From an uncultured Bacilli bacterium (GTDB taxonomy: Bacteria > Bacillota_I > Bacilli_A > RF39 > UBA660): a stretch of 35,708 nucleotides of DNA. The position numbers and the translations under genes are program-made. The DNA lies in contig CALVKI010000054.1 of assembly GCA_944332635.1 (NCBI GenBank), forward strand, positions 1-35,708, in the 5' to 3' direction. Numbering within the stretch: position 1 is the first letter of the stretch; every line of letters starts with the position of its first letter. Positions 14,936 to 24,063 of this stretch are shown here, piece after piece. Under the pieces are notes generated by a model that was given only the letters and a program-made list of their open reading frames with translations, was not told the origin of the DNA and made no database searches.

Positions 14936-17900
14936 TTAAATTCTCTCAACTTTAATAGCCACTTCTTCATCATTTAATTTATCATCAAAAACCAAACTAT
15001 TATCAACAATTAATTTATCTCCAAGAACTTCTCCCATAACATAATCATAATATTTATCAAGCATAACTTGAATTTTCTCACTACCATGATATGTAACAAT
15101 AATATGATCAGTAATTACAAAATCTGCTTCTTTTCGTAGACTTTGTACTTTACGAACAAATTCACGAGCAAGACCTTCTAAAATTAAATCCTCTGTAAGT
15201 TCAGTATCTAAAACAACACAAGTACGATTATTACTACTAGACGCATAACCATCCTTTTGTTTCAAAGAAACTAAAACCATTTCATTAGTTAATGTAAATT
15301 CTTCACCATCTAAGTTAACAATTAACCCTTCATTTTGAAGCCTTTCAATTTGTTCTGTAGTTAAATTATTCAAAATTTCACTAAGTAATTTTACCCTTGG
15401 ACCAAGTACCTTACCTAATACTTTAAAATTAGGTTTTACAATATATTCAAGATATTCACTCATATCTTCTCTAAATTCAACATCTTTAACATTTAACTCT
15501 TCTGTAATAACAGAAAGTAAATCACCAATAATCACCTCATCACTCTTAGGCAAGATTAATTGTGAAATTGGTTGGCGAACTTTAATATTTGCTTCTTCTC
15601 TAGCAAATCTACCTAAAGAACAAACATCTCTTACTAAATCCATTCTCTCTTCTACTCCATCATTAATCAAATCTGTATTTTCAACAGGCATATCTGCAAG
15701 ATGTACAGAGTCTTCACCAGTTAATCTTTGATAAATCTCTTCTGTAATAAATGGTGTAATTGGAGCGCATATTTTACATAATGTAACTAGAACTTCATAA
15801 GTAGTTAAATAAACTGCTTTTTTAGATTCTGTTAACTCACTATCCCAGAATCTTCTACGATTACTTCTAATATACCAATTAGATAAATCATCATTTAAGA
15901 ATGGAACAATTAATTTTGTAACTTTATTTAAATCATATTCTTGATAAGCCTTTTGTACCCCTTGTACAAGACGATTTAGTTTAGATAAAATCCAGCGATC
16001 AATTAACTCACGTTTTTCTACTGGAATATCATATTCTCTTGGATCAATATGATCAGCATTTGCATACATTTCAAAGAATGAATAAGCATTTCTAAATGTA
16101 GAGATATATTTAGAATAAACCTCTTTTACTCCTTCTTCATCAAACTTTAATGGTGTCCAAACAGGAGATGCATACATCATATAAAAACGAATTGTATCGG
16201 CCCCATACTCTGTCATAATCTTAATTGGATCAATAATATTTCCTGTTGATTTACTCATTTTTTTACCATAAGCATCAAGCATCATATCATTAACAACAAC
16301 GTTTTTAAAACTACTCCTTCCACTAATTAAAGTAGATAAAACAATTAATACATAGAACCATCCACGAGTCTGATCAACGCCTTCCGCAATAAAATCTGCT
16401 GGAAATTGTGATTCAAACAATTCTTTATTTTCAAAAGGATAATGAAATTGAGCATATGGCATAGCACCAGAATCAAACCAAACATCTAATACATCACTAA
16501 CACGACTCATTTCTTTTCCGCATTTAGGACATTTAATATGAATACGATCAACATATGGGCGATGAAGTTCTAAATTATCAACATCAATATCACTAGTTGA
16601 CTTTTCCTTTAATTCTTGACGAGATCCAACACTTTCAAAATGGCCACAATCACAAATCCAAATTGGAAGTGGACATCCCCAATAACGATTTCTAGAAATT
16701 CCCCAATCAATCATATTTTCAAGCCAATTATGAAATCTCTTTTCACCAACATAATCAGGATACCAATTAACTTTTTTATTAGCTTCAATTATTTCATCTT
16801 TATAAGCGGTAGTTTTTACATACCAAGCAGGTTTTGCATAGTAAATTAAAGGTTGTTTACATCTCCAACAATGTGGATAATCATGAACCATCTTTTGTTT
16901 CTTAAATAATTTATCATTTTCTTTTAACCACTTAATAATAGTAATTTCAAGATCAGAATCTGTAACTAAAATACCTTCCCAAGGACCAACTGTATAGCAA
17001 CCATCTTTACCAACTGGATTAACAAAACCAACTCCATTTTCACGACAAACACGACTATCATCTTCACCAAAAGCAGGCGCAATATGAACAATACCAGTAC
17101 CATCACTATCTGTAACATAATTATCAGCAAGAACCACAAAAGCCTTTCCTTCTACATCTACAAAAGGCATTAATTGCTCATATTTAATTCCAACTAAATC
17201 AGTTCCCTTATAAATGTCAATAACTTCATAATCTTCCCCTAATACAGCATCAGCTAAACTCTTTCCTACATAAAATGTATAACCACGAGAGTTAACTTTT
17301 ACATATTCTAAATTAGGATTAACACATAAAGCAACATTAGCAATTAATGTCCATGGTGTTGTTGTCCATACTAAGAAATACTCATCTTTATCTACTATTT
17401 TAAACGGAACAATCACCGTATTAACACTTACTTCCTTATAACCTTGAGAAACTTCATGAGAAGCAAGCTCTGTACCACATCGAGGACAATAAGGTAAAAC
17501 TTTATTTCCATGATAAATTAAACCCTTTTTATTAAGTTCATTAACAATCCACCACTCTGATTCAATATAATCATTACTACAAGTAACATATGGATGATCA
17601 CAATCAATAAATTGACCCATCATATCAGTAACTTTCTTTACTTCATCTATATTACTATCAGTTTCAATTTTACATTCTTCACAAAATTTTTCTATCCCAA
17701 GTTTCTCAATATCATTTTTATTTTTAAAACCAAGCTTTTTCTCAACATTAACCTCAATTGGAAGACCATGTGTATCAAGACCAATCTTTCTTAAAACTCG
17801 ATAACCTGACATAGTCTTATACTTACAAAAAGCATCCTTAATCGTTTTAGCAAAAACATGATGAATTCCAGGCTTTGCATTAGCATAAATCGGACCATCA

Positions 17901-18031
17901 TAAAAAACAAAGTCTTGACTATACTTACGATTTTCTATAGTTTTAACTAAAATATCCTTTTCTTTCCATTCTTTTACATACTTTGATTCCACCTCATGAA
18001 TAGAACCACTCTCTAATTTTTTAAATTCCAT
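14936..18031 (-). CDS. ileS: Isoleucyl-tRNA synthetase, long eukaryote-like (type 2) form
   Basis: The 1031-residue enzyme charges tRNA-Ile. The class I HIGH-type motif is within ANAKPGIHHVFA (50-61) and KMSKS is at 591-595. The editing domain has VWTTTPWTLIANVA and DGTGIVHIAPAFGEDD. Cys pairs CPRC (182-185) and CPKC (501-504) are probable zinc sites. The FYDGP-(I)-YANAKPGIHH wording, YCPRCGTELASHEVSQGYKE and the roughly 1030-1050 length mark the type 2 class related to eukaryotic enzymes, many of which resist mupirocin. It stands 150 bp after an antiporter gene and may share that gene's Ile T-box leader. The gap also contains a possible promoter: TTGTAA, 17 bp, TAATAT. Confidence 0.95.
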   Translation of the reverse strand: MEFKKLESGSIHEVESKYVKEWKEKDILVKTIENRKYSQDFVFYDGPIYANAKPGIHHVFAKTIKDAFCKYKTMSGYRVLRKIGLDTHGLPIEVNVEKKLGFKNKNDIEKLGIEKFCEECKIETDSNIDEVKKVTDMMGQFIDCDHPYVTCSNDYIESEWWIVNELNKKGLIYHGNKVLPYCPRCGTELASHEVSQGYKEVSVNTVIVPFKIVDKDEYFLVWTTTPWTLIANVALCVNPNLEYVKVNSRGYTFYVGKSLADAVLGEDYEVIDIYKGTDLVGIKYEQLMPFVDVEGKAFVVLADNYVTDSDGTGIVHIAPAFGEDDSRVCRENGVGFVNPVGKDGCYTVGPWEGILVTDSDLEITIIKWLKENDKLFKKQKMVHDYPHCWRCKQPLIYYAKPAWYVKTTAYKDEIIEANKKVNWYPDYVGEKRFHNWLENMIDWGISRNRYWGCPLPIWICDCGHFESVGSRQELKEKSTSDIDVDNLELHRPYVDRIHIKCPKCGKEMSRVSDVLDVWFDSGAMPYAQFHYPFENKELFESQFPADFIAEGVDQTRGWFYVLIVLSTLISGRSSFKNVVVNDMMLDAYGKKMSKSTGNIIDPIKIMTEYGADTIRFYMMYASPVWTPLKFDEEGVKEVYSKYISTFRNAYSFFEMYANADHIDPREYDIPVEKRELIDRWILSKLNRLVQGVQKAYQEYDLNKVTKLIVPFLNDDLSNWYIRSNRRRFWDSELTESKKAVYLTTYEVLVTLCKICAPITPFITEEIYQRLTGEDSVHLADMPVENTDLINDGVEERMDLVRDVCSLGRFAREEANIKVRQPISQLILPKSDEVIIGDLLSVITEELNVKDVEFREDMSEYLEYIVKPNFKVLGKVLGPRVKLLSEILNNLTTEQIERLQNEGLIVNLDGEEFTLTNEMVLVSLKQKDGYASSSNNRTCVVLDTELTEDLILEGLAREFVRKVQSLRKEADFVITDHIIVTYHGSEKIQVMLDKYYDYVMGEVLGDKLIVDNSLVFDDKLNDEEVAIKVERI

Positions 18032-18181
18032 AACTATCCCTACTTTCCTTCAATTTTACAAAAATAATCATAAATTTTTAATAGAATATAAAATAATATA
18101 GTTTCACATTTTTCTTTAAATAAATATTAAATACAACACACATCAATTACAAATAAAATATTAATTTATCAATAACCATAC

Positions 18182-19132
18182 CTATACTATAATTACATAT
18201 GAATAATACACTATAAATAATATTAAAAAGACAATACCTTCTTTTCTACTAATCTTATAATCTTTAAATGAAAATAAGAATAAAAGTAGTGCTGCAATAA
18301 ACATTACAATCAAATCAATATAACTAAAAGCAATTCGACTAATACCACCAAACATAGCAATAGGAAGTCCAATAACAATACCTATATTAAATATATTACT
18401 TCCAACTACATTTCCAATTGCAATATCATATTCACCCTTTTTAGTAGCCATAACAGAAGTTACAAGTTCAGGAAGAGATGTTCCAAGTGCAATAATAGTT
18501 AATGAAATCATTCTCTCGCTAACTCCTAATTCTTTCGCAATAAAAGAAGCACTATCTACAACAAAATTACTTCCAACAACAATAGCTACTAACCCAAGAA
18601 TAGTAAATACTATCGACTTAAATAAAGACATTTTTGGAACATCTTCATCTACATCAATTTTTCGTCTCATCATAGAAATTAAATAATAAATAAAAACTAG
18701 AAAGAATAACAACAAAACTACCCCATCACTTCTAGTAAAACTATTAGGTAAACTAGTATCAAAAAAATGATCTGACAAAAGTACTGCAAATAACGAAGTA
18801 ATTAATAAAGTAATAGGTAATTCTTTCTTCACAGTATTATTTTTAACTGTAAGCGAATGGATAATTGCTGAAACACCTAAAATCAATAAAATATTTAAGA
18901 TATTACTACCAATAACATTTCCTAAAACCATATCACCACTACCACTAAGAAGAGCTTTAATACTAACAGCAAATTCTGGTGCACTAGTACCAAATGCAAC
19001 AATAGTAAGTCCTATTAACATCTTAGAAACCTTGAAATTCTGAGCAAAAGAACTAGCTCCATCTACAAAAAAATCTGCTCCTTTAATTAAAACAACAAAC
19101 CCCACAATTAATAAGATAATTTGTAATAACAT
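18182..19132 (-). CDS. CaCA-family calcium/sodium antiporter (YrbG-like)
   Basis: This 316-residue membrane protein has about ten helices in two inverted halves. Each half has the alpha-repeat signature of Ca2+:cation antiporters: GLTIVAFGTSAPEFAVSI, with GNVIGSNILNILLILG, in the first; SLTIIALGTSLPELVTSV, with GNVVGSNIFNIGIVIG, in the second. It would exchange Na+ (or K+/H+) for Ca2+ across the membrane; the exact ions are inferred. GAGAGGAG gives a good RBS. The gene directly follows the Ile T-box and precedes ileS by 150 bp with no clear terminator between. Whether isoleucine control has meaning for the antiporter is unknown. Confidence 0.92.
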   Translation of the reverse strand: MLLQIILLIVGFVVLIKGADFFVDGASSFAQNFKVSKMLIGLTIVAFGTSAPEFAVSIKALLSGSGDMVLGNVIGSNILNILLILGVSAIIHSLTVKNNTVKKELPITLLITSLFAVLLSDHFFDTSLPNSFTRSDGVVLLLFFLVFIYYLISMMRRKIDVDEDVPKMSLFKSIVFTILGLVAIVVGSNFVVDSASFIAKELGVSERMISLTIIALGTSLPELVTSVMATKKGEYDIAIGNVVGSNIFNIGIVIGLPIAMFGGISRIAFSYIDLIVMFIAALLLFLFSFKDYKISRKEGIVFLILFIVYYSYVIIV

Positions 19133-19358
19133 ACTATTCTCCTCTCTAAAAAAAACAATTCATCCAAAGGACGAATTGTTCGTGGTACCACCTTAGTTCA
19201 TAGAAAACCTATCTCTAATACTATAACGCGTTACCGTATTTATCTTATCCATAAATCGCAACTTGAAAGTGATCTGAATATTTCCTCATAACTTGTTTTC
19301 ACCAACCACAAGCTCTCTAATAATTCCGAAATATTCCGTCTTTCGCACCTGCTTTCCC
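19133..19358 (-). promoter_or_regulatory. T-box riboswitch, isoleucine specificity
   Basis: The minus strand holds a full T-box leader. Stem I has AGAGAG and GGUUGGUG, and the paired arms GAAUAUUUC/GAAAUAUUC border the specifier loop, in which AUC (Ile) is followed by A. The T-box core GGUGGUACC (19181-19192) has UGGU, which would pair with the A73-CCA end of tRNA-Ile. The terminator is a 12-bp-class stem AACAAUUCGUCC/GGAUGAAUUGUU followed by U8 (19148-19180). Uncharged tRNA-Ile should favour readthrough into the antiporter and probably ileS. Confidence 0.9.
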
Positions 19359-19363
19359 AATAA

Positions 19364-19391
19364 ATATAACACACTTTTAAAAGAACTGCAA
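19364..19391 (-). promoter_or_regulatory. Promoter of the Ile T-box transcript
   Basis: TTGCAG (19386-19391), a 16-bp spacer and TTATAT (19364-19369) on the minus strand place the start just before the T-box stem I. The rest of the gap to divIVA (19392-19603) is very AT-rich with no gene. Confidence 0.6.
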
Positions 19392-19603
19392 ATATTTTAT
19401 TTTAAACTATCTTTTTTTCATATTAGAACTACTACATATTAAACTTTCTTTTTTATCTTTTAAATAATTTAAATATTATTATTACTAAACTACTTTTAAT
19501 ATATCTCCTAATAATAAAAAATAATAATATCAATAATTATTTAATTTATATAATTTAAATTTTTAATATTTATTACTATATCTATATCAATTAAAATTAC
19601 AAC

Positions 19604-19626
19604 ATAAAAGATCCTATTTAGGATCT
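19604..19626 (-). terminator. Terminator of sepF-divIVA
   Basis: AGATCC/GGATCT with a 6-base loop overlaps the divIVA stop codon and is followed on the minus strand by TTTTA. It separates divIVA from the T-box unit. Confidence 0.6.
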
Positions 19627-20051
19627 AATTCCAAAAGTTCAATTTCATCAACAACAGCCATCTGCTGTTCCATAATAATCTTCAACTTACGCTTAAAAAT
19701 TTTCATATTCTTTTCTAACGTTTCTGCGTTATTTTCGATTTTTTGGGCTTTAAGTAGTGCTTCATTGACAATACGACTAGCATTATTTTTAGCATCACGA
19801 ACAATCATTTCATGTTCTTCTCTAGCCATTCGCTTAATATTATCACCAGTCTCCTCAGCTTTAAGAATTGCCTTTTGCAATGTAGTTTCCATACGTTTAT
19901 GATGTTCAAGCTCTGCTTTTAGCCTATCCAAAGCTTCACCTTGAGCTCGACATTTCTTAATAATCCCTTCTGTCTGTGCAATGACATCACTAACAAACTG
20001 ATTTACTTCCTGGCGATTATACCCATTAGCTTCATAACTAAATTTTTTCAT
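19614..20051 (-). CDS. divIVA: DivIVA-domain cell division/polarity protein
   Basis: The 145-residue protein starts with the DivIVA lipid-binding motif (KKFSYEANGYNRQEVNQFVSD), followed by a long coiled coil rich in Glu, Lys and Ala to the C-terminus. DivIVA binds negatively curved membrane at septa and poles and recruits division or polarity proteins; in spore formers it also helps position the chromosome. It lies 24 bp after sepF, matching the sepF-ylmG-ylmH-divIVA-ileS order of B. subtilis but without ylmG and ylmH. TGAGGTGATT is the RBS. Confidence 0.9.
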   Translation of the reverse strand: MKKFSYEANGYNRQEVNQFVSDVIAQTEGIIKKCRAQGEALDRLKAELEHHKRMETTLQKAILKAEETGDNIKRMAREEHEMIVRDAKNNASRIVNEALLKAQKIENNAETLEKNMKIFKRKLKIIMEQQMAVVDEIELLELDPK

Positions 20052-20075
20052 ATAATCACCTCAGTTAATAATTAA

Positions 20076-20498
20076 CTAAAAATCAAAGTCATCTTCTTTT
20101 TTCCCACTCTTAGCAGACTTAGCAGAAACAGCATCATCACTTATTTTTCCTTCTACATTTACATTATTAGGAGTACATAGGAAAATTCCTCCCCCTAATT
20201 TCTGTAAATCTCCACCAATAGCATAAATAGTACCGCTTAAAAAATCTACAATTCTCTTTGCTTGATCAGGAGTTACTCTCTTTAAATTCACAACAACAGC
20301 AGACCGACTTTTTAAATAATCTGCAATTTGTTGACTTTCAGAATAAGCACGAGGTTCAAGTAACATCATCTTACTACCAGCCACACCATTTGCTTCGTGA
20401 TATTCTTCTCGAGAAGTAGAATAAAATTCTTCATCAGTACCCTCTTCGATTGTATCATCTTCTCCCCCAAATAAATTTTTTAATTTATCTAAAGCCAT
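20076..20498 (-). CDS. sepF: Cell division protein SepF
   Basis: The 140-residue protein has the amphipathic membrane-binding start [12 protein letters not shown], an acidic linker, and the SepF core [20 protein letters not shown], then [20 protein letters not shown] with GGGIFLCTP. SepF tethers FtsZ to the membrane and shapes the septum. The start is the ATG at 20498: GGAGG (20506-20510) is well spaced for it, while the ATG 15 bases upstream overlaps that RBS. It is cotranscribed with divIVA. Confidence 0.93.
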   Translation of the reverse strand: MALDKLKNLFGGEDDTIEEGTDEEFYSTSREEYHEANGVAGSKMMLLEPRAYSESQQIADYLKSRSAVVVNLKRVTPDQAKRIVDFLSGTIYAIGGDLQKLGGGIFLCTPNNVNVEGKISDDAVSAKSAKSGKKEDDFDF

Positions 20499-20524
20499 AT
20501 TCCTATCCTCCATTTTATCTTAAC

Positions 20525-20553
20525 TAAATATTATTCTATCACAGTTCTTTCAA
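20525..20553 (-). promoter_or_regulatory. Possible promoter of sepF-divIVA
   Basis: TTGAAA (20548-20553), a 17-bp spacer and TATTTA (20525-20530) on the minus strand end 26 bases before the sepF start. An AT-rich hairpin (ACAAAT/ATTTGT, 20564-20580) followed by GCTTTTCCTTTT may end the preceding ATPase gene. Confidence 0.45.
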
Positions 20554-20568
20554 AAGGAAAAGCACAAA

Positions 20569-22578
20569 TTAAGCATTTGTACTCGCTTCCTGTGATTGTA
20601 TAAACCTATTTTGCTCAGGAACTGTCACAAACGATGCTGATTGCGTCTCATCTGAGCTCATTAAATGTACTCCACCCACGCTAATTCCAGCCACTTGTTG
20701 TGGTTGAATACTTCCTTGTACAGGTACAAAAGAAGCTGTTTGAACAGATGGCACAGCCGCAACACTTCCAGAACTTATCGACTGGTTAATAAAAATATTT
20801 GTATTAGGTTTCTGATACCATACCACTTTCAAATCAACATTATTAGAAAGAGGACGAGGATTTGGAAGATCAATATACATAGAAGTTGGCACTTGGAATG
20901 CACTACCAAAAGCTATACAATTACCAGGTTTCAAATTCTTAAGTTGCAAAACTATTTCTGAAGAAACATTAGGTACCATTTCTTTAATATACTGTAAATC
21001 AGTTGGATGAAGGGTTCTAAGAATAACAAAATTCATACACTGTGAAACACAAGTATCTGAAAGTTCACTAGGTCTTTGTGTAATAAGCCCCAAAAAAGCA
21101 CCATACTTACGCCCTTCTTTAGAAATTCGTTCAAAAATATTATATCCAAGTAAACTAACATCACTATCATGTTGAACATAACGATGAGCTTCCTCAATAA
21201 TAATATGATAAGCTATAGAACCACGAGGTTTTAACGTACTAGCTCTAAGGAAAAGCATTCTTGATAAAATCTTAGTAATAACTTTTGCCAACCTATCATC
21301 AATATAGTTAATATTAAAGTTAATAATTTGGCACCTAGAATTAGTTTTTGCATCAAACATCAAAGATTCAATATATTGATCTCTAGTTACATATTTGGGA
21401 TATTCAAAATAATATCTATTATCACCTGTAGCCAAAGTATGAAGGCGAACACTCATAACATTAGCAGTATCAAAAACTTTATCACTCTTTAAAATACCCT
21501 CACTAATAAGTGCAAATTCCATTGCATGTTCCAAATCAGTAAGATTATAAAACTTATTCATTTCTTCTTCTTTTATTTCTTCTTGCTCTTCATTAATATA
21601 TCCACGAATAAATTCAACAACAAGCTCCATCTCTTGCATCTTACCAGTTTTATCAACATACAAACATTGCTTCAACGTACGAACATATCCAGGTTGAGCA
21701 ATAGTACTTTCCAAATTAAGTTCAGACGTATTAAACTTAGTGAGTACGGCAATTACTTGATCACGGATTTTAGTAGAATCATTACCACTAAGTAAAATAT
21801 CCTGCAAAGCTCTCGCAATAATATCATTCTTTCTTTTTATAACACCAGCAGAATTACCAGTTAAAATTGGAACTAATTTCAAAGTTTTTTCCAAAATAGG
21901 AAGTTGTGCAGGTGTATTAACATCAAGTAACAAAGCCAAATCATCTACATCAAGCAACCACGTAGGAATCCTTAATATTTCACAATCTGGATCAATTACA
22001 TTAGTAGTATAAGCTTTATAATTAAGAGATTGATTCTTTTCATGTAAAGAACTAAAAGCATGAGTATATTCGCCATAAGCATCAAAAAAGAACAAAGCTG
22101 AATTTATTGGTGCTGTTGGACTACTAGTATATAATTTTTGAAGAATGGATGCAACAGTACAACTCTTACCTGCACCAGAATTACCAAGAATAGCAAAATG
22201 TGCGTTAAAAAACTCATTAATAGGAACATTAATTTTATATCCTTCATAAACATTACTTGTACCAAAATTAGTAAATCCAAAAGCAGTCTCTTGCTTACCA
22301 AATAATAGTTCCAACTCTTCTGAAGTAATTAAACGGACAATTGACTTAAATGCTGGTTTAGAACTAGCACCTGGAGTAAATCTCCCATCATTAATCTCTC
22401 CAACGACATTAGCAAACATCTTTGTCTGATTGACATTTGCTATTTCTGCAACTACTTTCTTACTGCTGCCATCTTCAAAAACAATATGCAAATTAACTAA
22501 ATTAGGTTGTTCATTAATATTAATAGCTAATTTTATAGTTACACTGTTATCAATAATCTCTTCAATTTTACCTATCAC
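20569..22578 (-). CDS. HerA-like hexameric ATPase (DUF87 family)
   Basis: The 669-residue protein starts with a small HAS-barrel-like beta domain (IGKIEEIIDNSVTIKL), then a HerA/FtsK-type ATPase: Walker A GNSGAGKS (132-139), FFFDAYGEYTHAF, IIIEEAHRYVQHD (Walker B and catalytic Glu), LITQRPSEL (sensor), VILRTLHPTD (probable Arg finger) and LKPGNCIAFG. HerA proteins translocate DNA, usually with the nuclease NurA; no nurA is present here. The last 80 residues are low-complexity, rich in Ser, Val and Gln. GTG is the probable start, after GAGGGTG. Upstream lies a zinc-ribbon/HExxH protein on the same strand, and sepF-divIVA follow. A DNA-processing or defence-like role is possible but unproved. 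Confidence 0.85.
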   Translation of the reverse strand: MIGKIEEIIDNSVTIKLAININEQPNLVNLHIVFEDGSSKKVVAEIANVNQTKMFANVVGEINDGRFTPGASSKPAFKSIVRLITSEELELLFGKQETAFGFTNFGTSNVYEGYKINVPINEFFNAHFAILGNSGAGKSCTVASILQKLYTSSPTAPINSALFFFDAYGEYTHAFSSLHEKNQSLNYKAYTTNVIDPDCEILRIPTWLLDVDDLALLLDVNTPAQLPILEKTLKLVPILTGNSAGVIKRKNDIIARALQDILLSGNDSTKIRDQVIAVLTKFNTSELNLESTIAQPGYVRTLKQCLYVDKTGKMQEMELVVEFIRGYINEEQEEIKEEEMNKFYNLTDLEHAMEFALISEGILKSDKVFDTANVMSVRLHTLATGDNRYYFEYPKYVTRDQYIESLMFDAKTNSRCQIINFNINYIDDRLAKVITKILSRMLFLRASTLKPRGSIAYHIIIEEAHRYVQHDSDVSLLGYNIFERISKEGRKYGAFLGLITQRPSELSDTCVSQCMNFVILRTLHPTDLQYIKEMVPNVSSEIVLQLKNLKPGNCIAFGSAFQVPTSMYIDLPNPRPLSNNVDLKVVWYQKPNTNIFINQSISSGSVAAVPSVQTASFVPVQGSIQPQQVAGISVGGVHLMSSDETQSASFVTVPEQNRFIQSQEASTNA

Positions 22579-22673
22579 ACTAACACCCTCTATTCTATCA
22601 TAAAATAATTATAACTTTTTTTATACCTATTTACAAGATTAAAAAAAAGAAAAAGAGCGACAAAAAATAAACT

Positions 22674-23864
22674 TTAAATTATCTTAGTCTCTTTATGTAA
22701 TCTCCGTTCTCTTGCATTAGCTCGCCTGATTAGTTCAATATATAAATTATCTTTTGAATCATCATCAAAATATAAAAACTCATCAATTAATTCTTGGTTA
22801 GTTTTCCAACGGATTTCATGACCATCTCTAACAAATTCATAACGAAATTGTGCAAAATGATTGTAAAGATCAGGCTCATCATTTAATATAGCTAAAACCT
22901 CTTCTTCCACCTCTACTTCTCTTCCTTCAATAACACGAGAAGTATCACCATACAACCATAAAGCACAATCAACTTCTTGTTGCATTCTAGAATCATCTGA
23001 CATCGTTAATCCAAATAACTCTAAAAAACGTTCTTCAATTAAATATCCGTTTATTCTAGCATCTATTTCTGCAAACTGTTTAAAATAATTATCATCGTAA
23101 ACTCCACTTCGTCTCGAATTAACAATCTGATCATACACCATAAACAAATCATATTTATTTTCTACAATATTACGAGTTCTTTTATAATTTTGATATACAT
23201 GGCAAGCTTCATGCCCTATTATATTAATTATTGAAGAACCTCCATTAGCAATAAAATCTTTAATAACATCTTCAGAAATTGACGCTTGGTTAAAATATGC
23301 CTCTCCATTTACATTCTCATCCAATACTTTAGACTCTATCCCACAAGTCTTTACCCATGGCTTTAAAATTTGATAAAAAAATTGATATAAAGCCCCCTCC
23401 ACTGCTTCATAAGGGTATTGTTTTTGTTTTGTAACTGTTTCAATTAATATCTTATTTTGTATAGAAATAGCTGCTTGATCCTGATACATTTGTGAACCAT
23501 CAAATAAGTTAAGTATTGCCTCATAATCTGAAGCAGAAATTCCTTCTATTAAAATTTTATTAGTCCAAGCTAAATAAGCCTCATCAACTTCTTCAGTATT
23601 AAAAGATGAAACAAACCTCAAATTATTACCAAGTTTTTTTAAAGAAACAAGTACAAATGGATCATCTAACAGATTTCCTGAATATTCACTTAAAATTTGA
23701 GAAAACTTTTCTACTTCTTCTTTGAATCTCTCATTAACCTTCGTACAATAAACACATTCAAAACCATCACTGAACTCATTAGAACCACAAGAAGTACAAG
23801 TATATACTTTTCTAATTCGCTGTAAACAATTAATTATTTGCTCGTTCCAATTCATCTCTAACAT
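22674..23864 (-). CDS. Zinc-ribbon protein with an HExxH metallopeptidase-like motif
   Basis: I do not recognise a named family. The 396-residue protein has an N-terminal zinc ribbon (C23-C26 in CTSC, C37-C40 in CVYC) and a central GHEACHVYQ. The latter is a canonical HExxH (H218, E219, H222) followed 44 residues later by AEIDAR (E266), a plausible third ligand, as in gluzincin-type peptidases. There is no signal peptide, so it is probably cytoplasmic. The C-terminal third is acidic and helical. The start ATG has a GAGG RBS and overlaps the end of a frameshifted small ORF. It is followed 95 bp later by the HerA-like ATPase on the same strand with no obvious terminator, so a shared transcript is likely. 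Confidence 0.7.
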   Translation of the reverse strand: MLEMNWNEQIINCLQRIRKVYTCTSCGSNEFSDGFECVYCTKVNERFKEEVEKFSQILSEYSGNLLDDPFVLVSLKKLGNNLRFVSSFNTEEVDEAYLAWTNKILIEGISASDYEAILNLFDGSQMYQDQAAISIQNKILIETVTKQKQYPYEAVEGALYQFFYQILKPWVKTCGIESKVLDENVNGEAYFNQASISEDVIKDFIANGGSSIINIIGHEACHVYQNYKRTRNIVENKYDLFMVYDQIVNSRRSGVYDDNYFKQFAEIDARINGYLIEERFLELFGLTMSDDSRMQQEVDCALWLYGDTSRVIEGREVEVEEEVLAILNDEPDLYNHFAQFRYEFVRDGHEIRWKTNQELIDEFLYFDDDSKDNLYIELIRRANARERRLHKETKII

Positions 23865-23989
23865 TTATCAATTCCTCAGTTTCTTTAATTTCCTTTAAAA
23901 TAATTCTACGAATATTTTCATCCTTCTCATCACAATACATTCTTCTAAGAATTTCCAGTTTTTTTTCAAATGACATTTCTAAATTCATA
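23830..23989 (-). pseudogene. Small ORF with a frameshift, unidentified
   Basis: An ATG at 23989 with RBS AAGGTGG opens MNLEMSFEKKLEILRR, which then meets a stop within a few codons. One base over, MYCDEKDENIRRIILKEIKE, then TEELINVRDELERANN, runs to a TAA at 23830-23832. The two halves read naturally as one helical, acidic protein of about 52 residues. The shift lies between an A8 run (23960-23967) and GAAATG at 23938-23943. It may be a real mutation, a slippery site or an assembly error. Alternatively, the ATG at 23940 alone gives a 36-residue protein. Its end overlaps the metallopeptidase-like gene by 35 bp. Confidence 0.45.
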
Positions 23990-24022
23990 TATTATCCACC
24001 TTAACAGTCTTATTTAAAAAAA

Positions 24023-24050
24023 ATATAACACAAAAAAGAAGCAAACTCAA
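24023..24050 (-). promoter_or_regulatory. Promoter of the small ORF/HExxH/HerA unit
   Basis: TTGAGT (24045-24050), a 16-bp spacer with TG before the -10, and TTATAT (24023-24028) on the minus strand lie 33 bases upstream of the small ORF start. Confidence 0.6.
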
Positions 24051-24063
24051 CACACCTCAAAAT

